Assembly (NCBI RefSeq): GCF_051912845.1 | Contig: NZ_JBNCBU010000001.1 | Location: 1,116,001 to 1,180,000 of the forward strand | Length of the DNA: 64,000 nucleotides | From: Tsuneonella sediminis | Lineage (GTDB): Bacteria; Pseudomonadota; Alphaproteobacteria; Sphingomonadales; Sphingomonadaceae | Direction of reading: 5' to 3' | Part shown: positions 60,091-64,000 of the stretch, in pieces | Layout: every line of letters begins with the position of its first letter | Numbering within the stretch: position 1 is the stretch's first letter | Program-made: the position numbers and the translations under genes | Notes under the pieces: model-generated | What the model was told of the DNA's origin: nothing | Databases searched by the model: none | What the model saw: the letters and a program-made list of their open reading frames with translations, nothing else

Positions 60091-60098
60091 TCCCCCCG

Positions 60099-61709
60099 TC
60101 ACATGCCCTGCGTCACGGTTGCGGTGCCGTTGGTGCCGGTCTGGTTGACGCTGGACCAGTTGCCGTTCGACGACTGGGTCACCGTGGCTGTGTTGTTGCT
60201 GCCGCCCTGAGTGATGAACGAGTCGTTGTTCGAACCCGACTGGGTCAGGTCGGCGCGGTTATCGACCCCGCCCTGGTTGATGTCGGACTCGTTGTCGTCG
60301 CCAGACTGGGTCAGGTTCACGCTGTTGCGCCCGGCGAGTGCGGCGGAAAAGCTCGATGCATTGCCCGACTGGGTGATGAGCGAGCTGTTGCGTTCGCCAG
60401 TCTGGTGAACGCCGCGGGCGAGACCGATGTTGTTGTCGCCTGAGTTCGGGGTTTCCGAACTGGTGACGTTGGTCAGGAACCCGCTCTGGCTCCAGTCCGA
60501 GCTGTTGAGGGTACCGGCCTGCTCGACGAACGCGGCGTTCGAATTGCCCGTCTGGTTGATGATCGACGAGTTGGTATCGCCAACCTGCTGGACGAACGCG
60601 AAGCCCGAACGACCGGTCGAATTGATCTCAGAGCTGAGACGGATGCCGTTCTGCTGTACCACCGCATAGCCGAAGAAGTTGGGCGCGTTGAGCACCGCTT
60701 CGCCCAGCTCGGTCCCGGTATAGCCGAGGAATCCGCTACCCGAATCCTGGGTCACGCTCGACGAGTTGCCCGACCCGTTCTGCGTCACGCGGGCGGCGTT
60801 GTTGTTCGCCGACTGCGTGATGGACGAGGTGCTGGTCGAACCCGACTGGTTGACGATCGCGTCGTTGTTGTCGGCGCTCTGGCTGACCGTCGAGGTCAGG
60901 TTGTTCCCGTTCTGCGTGACATTGGCGATGCCGTTGGTGCCCATCTGGAACACGTCGGAATCGTTCAGGCTGCCGGACTGGTCGACACCGGCGACGTTGA
61001 AGCTGCCCGACTGGTCGACAAAGGAATTCTGGACGGCGCCCGTCTGGTCGACGGTTGCATCGTTGTCCTCACCGGTCTGCTGAACGGAGCTGGTGCTGAC
61101 AACCGAGCCCTGGGTGACGGTTGCGGTGTGCTGGCCGAGGCCGCCCTGGTTCACAATCGAGTCATTGCCCCAGGATTGGTCAGCCGCAACCAGCGCCAGG
61201 TCACCCTGCGAGACGGTCGCCTTGTTGTTGTCGGACGACTGCGAGATCGAAGAGTCCTGCGAATCGTCGACCTGCGTGACGGTTGCCTCGTTGAAATTCC
61301 CGCCCTGCGTGACGGCCGACACGGTGCCGAGCGAGAAAGTGGCGGTGTTCTGGGTGACGGTCGCCTTGTTGTCGCTTCCGCCCTGCGTCACGGTCGAGGT
61401 GTTGATCGGCGGGGCGACGTTCGCGAGGTCGCTGCCGTCGTCGCTCTGGGTGACGGTCGCTTCGTTGCGATCGCCAGTCTGAGCGATGGTGGACTTGCCA
61501 CCAGCCTGCGAGCCATCCTGGTTGACGGTCGCTTTGTTCAGATCGCCGCCCTGGTCGATGTCGCTGTTCGAATCCGAACCGCCCTGGTTGACGGTCGCAG
61601 TCGCGTTGGTGCCGGTCTGGTCGACCGTCGAGGTGTTCGATTGCGCCAGTGCCGGCGACGCCGCGAGCAGCGCGGCGGCCGAGGCGGAAAGAAGGAAAGT
61701 GCGCTTCAT
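60099..61709 (-). CDS. Large curlin-repeat amyloid subunit, 536 aa
   Basis: Signal peptide MKRTFLLSASAAALLAASPALAQ followed by about 40 curlin repeats, for example STVDQTGTNATATVNQGG and FVDQSGSFNVAGVDQSG, ending TATVTQGM. Mature start SNTSTVDQ mirrors TNTSTVDQ of the 695-aa paralogue, showing duplication. A repeat-poor segment lies about 325-365 (GFLGYTGTELGEAVLNAPNFFGYAVV). It is the first curlin gene after csgG. Predicted surface amyloid subunit. Confidence 0.88.
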   Translation of the reverse strand: MKRTFLLSASAAALLAASPALAQSNTSTVDQTGTNATATVNQGGSDSNSDIDQGGDLNKATVNQDGSQAGGKSTIAQTGDRNEATVTQSDDGSDLANVAPPINTSTVTQGGSDNKATVTQNTATFSLGTVSAVTQGGNFNEATVTQVDDSQDSSISQSSDNNKATVSQGDLALVAADQSWGNDSIVNQGGLGQHTATVTQGSVVSTSSVQQTGEDNDATVDQTGAVQNSFVDQSGSFNVAGVDQSGSLNDSDVFQMGTNGIANVTQNGNNLTSTVSQSADNNDAIVNQSGSTSTSSITQSANNNAARVTQNGSGNSSSVTQDSGSGFLGYTGTELGEAVLNAPNFFGYAVVQQNGIRLSSEINSTGRSGFAFVQQVGDTNSSIINQTGNSNAAFVEQAGTLNSSDWSQSGFLTNVTSSETPNSGDNNIGLARGVHQTGERNSSLITQSGNASSFSAALAGRNSVNLTQSGDDNESDINQGGVDNRADLTQSGSNNDSFITQGGSNNTATVTQSSNGNWSSVNQTGTNGTATVTQGM

Positions 61710-62126
61710 GATAGTGACTCCATCCAAGCATTGAGTGTGAATGCGGCCCGACGCCGTGCACCGGGATTGGCGCGCGGCGGGGTTGCGGGGGCCGTTTGCC
61801 GGCCTCGACCGCGACCGGATGGAGTCAGGAAACCACGATGCCCGATGGCCGCGCGCTGTCCCCCAGCGGGGCGTTTCGCGAATGCGGCAGTCATCAACAT
61901 GGTTGTAAAACCCCTTCCGGAATTTCATAACCATGTCTGTCCGCCGCTTCGGCGACGGGCAGACAAGGTTGTGTCACAGCAACTCAGTCAAACCGGGCGC
62001 GTCGGGGCTGCAACTCCGGCGCGCCTTTTGGTACCGACGCCGGGAAAGCGGCTGCAACCGCTTCCCCTTCGCCACCGGCAACTCGCTTCAATCCTGGCCC
62101 CGGGTGCCGGCTCGCCCCGGATCAGG
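61710..62126. other. 417-bp intergenic region between csgG and the curlins
   Basis: No gene is seen. It holds an 8-bp inverted repeat (ACATGGTT at 61897-61904, AACCATGT at 61929-61936) nested around the palindrome TTCCGGAA (61915-61922), and a hairpin at 61934-61965 that overlaps its right arm. The region probably contains the curlin promoter or regulatory leader, but no clear -35/-10 pair is visible. Confidence 0.55.
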
Positions 62127-63143
62127 TCAGTTCGTCCGCACCCCCGCGGCCTCCGCCGCGCGCATCAGCGCGCGCCGGTCGGGCTCGTCGGTGGATGCGG
62201 TGCGTCTCTTCGTCTTCAGCGGAGCGGTCGAACGCAGCGCCGCCTCGAATTTCTCCGCGTCGATCTTCCCGTCGCGCTCGCGCTTGTACGCGGCGAGCAT
62301 CGGCAGACCGGCCTCGCGGTCGGCAAAGTCCCACAGCTTGAGGTCGACGCCTTCCATCACAAGGCCGTAGACCGCCTTCTCGATCGCCTGCTGGAGCGCG
62401 ACCTGGTCGGGTTCGTTCGTGGTGTAGCCGGCCTCGGCCTGGAGCAGTTCCTTGAACGCGACGTAGCGGAATGCGTTCGCCCCGATCGACTGGCTCGCGA
62501 TCGTCTTCGACGCGGTGACCGAGGTCAGCACCTCGCCCGTGCGGACCGATACCGCGCGCAGGTACACGGTTACCGTGTCCTGCCTGTATTCGGACCGCCC
62601 GCCGATGCCGAGGAAAGCCGCTCCCGCACCGCCGGTGACGGTGTTGGTGTCGTAACCGACCACCCCGCCTTCGAGCAGGACGCCCGCGAACAGCAGCGCG
62701 GGCAGCGCCTGAGGATTGATCCCCTGCTCGCCCAGGTAGCGTTCGCGCATCTCGCGGATGATCTGCCGCTCGTTGAGGAGGTTCTTCAGGCTCTCGCGCT
62801 CGACGATGGTGAACCACTGCCGGTTGCCGGCGTCCTGCAGTGCCTTGACCAGCATGGCCGCGCCGCCCTGGCTCACCGCCCGGCTGAGCGTCTGGCCGTT
62901 CTCCACCGGCTTGAACTGCCCGGTCTGGTCGGCGAAGCCGTAGACCGCGACCGCGACCGGACGGGTCGGGGCGGGGATTTCGGCCAGCAGGTGCTGGGTC
63001 TGCGTCTTGTCGGGGTAGAACGCCTTGCTCCGGGTCTCAGGGAACAGGCTGCGGCCGTCCTCGCCAAGGGTGGCGCAACCGGCGAGCGTTGCCGCGCCGA
63101 GTGCTGCGGCAAGCATCCTGAAGGTTTGACGGGAAATGCCCAT
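62127..63143 (-). CDS. csgG: Curli secretion channel CsgG
   Basis: 338-residue outer-membrane lipoprotein forming the nonameric curlin export pore. The lipobox is LAGC (about residue 23). Conserved segments are PVAVAVYGFADQTGQFKP, AMLVKALQDAGNRQWFTIVERESLKNLLNERQIIR, GYDTNTVTGGAGAAFLGIG (barrel region) and VRTGEVLTSVTASKTI. The C-terminal about 70 residues (KRERDGKIDAEKFEAALRSTAPLK...) extend beyond E. coli CsgG. It starts 8 bp after csgF. Confidence 0.95.
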   Translation of the reverse strand: MGISRQTFRMLAAALGAATLAGCATLGEDGRSLFPETRSKAFYPDKTQTQHLLAEIPAPTRPVAVAVYGFADQTGQFKPVENGQTLSRAVSQGGAAMLVKALQDAGNRQWFTIVERESLKNLLNERQIIREMRERYLGEQGINPQALPALLFAGVLLEGGVVGYDTNTVTGGAGAAFLGIGGRSEYRQDTVTVYLRAVSVRTGEVLTSVTASKTIASQSIGANAFRYVAFKELLQAEAGYTTNEPDQVALQQAIEKAVYGLVMEGVDLKLWDFADREAGLPMLAAYKRERDGKIDAEKFEAALRSTAPLKTKRRTASTDEPDRRALMRAAEAAGVRTN

Positions 63144-63151
63144 GGGTCCGT

Positions 63152-63598
63152 TCACCCGCCGACGTCGATGAAGGTCGGGATGACGATCTCGGTCACTTCG
63201 CCGGTATCGTCGTCGATGATCGTCAGCGTGACGCTTTCCAGGCTGCGGACGAAGGTGATCGTCTGGCCGCCGAACCGGATCGTGCCGCTTTCCTGCGGAT
63301 TTTCCCCGAAGATCGCGTTCACGATCTGCGACGACAGCGCGGACAGAAGGCGCGATTGCAGCTGGCGCGCGAAGATGTCCGCCTGCGAGCTGTTCGCGGT
63401 GCTGCGCGGGTCCTTGTAATCGTTCTGCGCATTCGCGACGCCCAGCAGGTGCGCCGAGTTGAACGGGTTGCCCCCGAACGTGGGGTCGATCGGCTGATAG
63501 GTGATGTCCTGTGCCGCAGCGGGCGCAGAGTAGATCGCTACCGCGGCGCAAGCGCCGACGGTCAGCCGGCGCACGCGAGTGCGCTGGTTCAAAAGCAT
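63152..63598 (-). CDS. csgF: Curli assembly factor CsgF
   Basis: 148-residue exported protein with a signal peptide (to about residue 30, APAAAQ), then the mature start DITYQPIDPTFGGNPFNSAHLLGVANAQNDYKDP, the CsgF N-terminal peptide that plugs into CsgG and constricts the pore. The C-terminal domain (TIRFGGQTITFVRSLESVTLTIIDDDTGEVTEIVIPTF) faces outward. First gene of the curli operon. CsgE is not seen within the window. Confidence 0.93.
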   Translation of the reverse strand: MLLNQRTRVRRLTVGACAAVAIYSAPAAAQDITYQPIDPTFGGNPFNSAHLLGVANAQNDYKDPRSTANSSQADIFARQLQSRLLSALSSQIVNAIFGENPQESGTIRFGGQTITFVRSLESVTLTIIDDDTGEVTEIVIPTFIDVGG

Positions 63599-63681
63599 CG
63601 AGATGCCCCTCCCGAAAATGTCGATTAACCGCAGGCTCCCCAGTGCGACCCGTCTGCCTGTCTGCGTTAACTCCTTGTTAA

Positions 63682-63709
63682 AGGATAGTTCACGATTCGC
63701 ATCGTCAAC
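63682..63709 (-). promoter_or_regulatory. Candidate promoter of the curli operon
   Basis: On the minus strand GTTGAC (63709-63704), a 16-bp spacer and TATCCT (63687-63682), about 84 bp before the csgF ATG. Just downstream an inverted repeat TTAAC-N5-GTTAA (63667-63681) could bind a regulator. Confidence 0.45.
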
Positions 63710-63780
63710 CTTGATGAGCAAAATGGGAAAAGTCGGGCCGTGTCGAAAGAGTCCCGATATTGGACACCAAACGGTTCCTC

Positions 63781-64000
63781 TCAGACCATGCAGAACGACG
63801 AAGCCAGTCGGAGCAGCTCCCGCTGCGAACTGACCGACAGTTTCAGGTAGATCCCGCGAATATGCGTCCTCACGGTATTGATCGACACGCCGAGGCTCTC
63901 CGCGATTTCGCGCGGAGACAGCAGGTCGACAAGCATCTGGGCGATCTGACACTCTGATCTGGTCAGATCGAACTGAGCGGCGAGTCCGCACTTCACGAGG
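63781..64000 (-). CDS. LuxR-type transcriptional regulator, N-terminus beyond window
   Basis: Partial protein: about 73 C-terminal residues holding a LuxR/GerE helix-turn-helix (FDLTRSECQIAQMLVDLLSPREIAESLGVSINTVRTHIRGIYLKL) and ending SSFCMV. The frame is open at the window edge, so the start and any sensory or receiver domain are unseen. Its position before the curli operon, same strand, makes it a candidate CsgD-like regulator of that operon, but this is inference. Confidence 0.8.
   Translation of the reverse strand, partial: LVKCGLAAQFDLTRSECQIAQMLVDLLSPREIAESLGVSINTVRTHIRGIYLKLSVSSQRELLRLASSFCMV

Noticed and set aside
57950..61709. Regularly spaced repeats suggesting a CRISPR array or satellite
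   Set aside because: The repeats are in-frame, degenerate at DNA level and encode curlin motifs in proteins with signal peptides.
61128..63419. A 763-codon plus-strand open frame across csgG and the curlin start
   Set aside because: It crosses two real genes and a non-coding gap on the other strand and has no recognisable motif.

Overview
The window is a dense, GC-rich bacterial chromosome segment. It carries no rRNA, tRNA, insertion sequence, CRISPR array or prophage that I can see. Several features point to an alphaproteobacterium of the order Sphingomonadales, probably Erythrobacteraceae-like: a PhyR/NepR/EcfG general stress response locus with HWE-type histidine kinases, a sphingomonad-style TonB receptor, a class I PHA synthase with a phasin, a short LOV photoreceptor, and an Anbu / alpha-E / ATP-grasp cluster. 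This placement is inferred from gene content and protein style, not from a search.

Layout. 1-5.6 kb: leuB (cut by the window edge), recO and a TesA-type esterase on the minus strand, divergent from the ABC exporter pair that commonly neighbours TesA. 5.6-11.4 kb: a DUF805 membrane protein, a TonB-dependent receptor, typA and a stand-alone receiver. 11.4-15.4 kb: a LOV protein followed by a CheB-CheR-PAS-HWE kinase fusion. 15.4-18.3 kb: putP, an extensin-like lipoprotein and a FixJ-like regulator with a degenerate receiver. 18.4-22.5 kb: the four-gene ATP-grasp, alpha-E, transglutaminase-like and Anbu operon. 22.6-34.4 kb: mixed housekeeping genes (hydrolase, DUF3617, ankyrin, uvrB, S10 peptidase, DsbD, ubiquinone-type monooxygenase, radC, and a membrane-anchored LuxR-type regulator). 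34.4-38.6 kb: an aminotransferase, phaC and a phasin with a TGCA-N-TGCA operator-like array on the phasin promoter. 38.7-44.7 kb: clpS, lptF-lptG, two tandem small lipoproteins, a desaturase and a GNAT-like protein.

44.7-49.3 kb is the general stress response hub: a single-domain response regulator, phyR, a CHASE-HWE kinase, nepR and ecfG. EcfG-type promoter motifs (GGAAC-N16/17-CGTT) lie before the regulator, phyR and nepR-ecfG. The last one overlaps an opposed near-consensus copy facing the kinase. Between the regulator and phyR, on the minus strand, lies an apparent small RNA gene of about 93 nt. It has a 5' hairpin with a C-rich loop, a strong intrinsic terminator and an EcfG-like promoter, which is the architecture of the Caulobacter GSR sRNA GsrN. 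This is the most interesting object in the window.

49.3-55.9 kb is housekeeping: an AI-2E family permease, sodB, a dicarboxylate-type symporter, glmM, a DUF1272 zinc protein, thiD and a LOG protein. 56.0-64.0 kb is a curli-type amyloid export operon. It contains csgF, csgG, two very large curlin-repeat proteins (536 and 695 aa, about 40 and 50 repeats) and three overlapping small exported-protein genes, with a LuxR-type regulator at the window edge.
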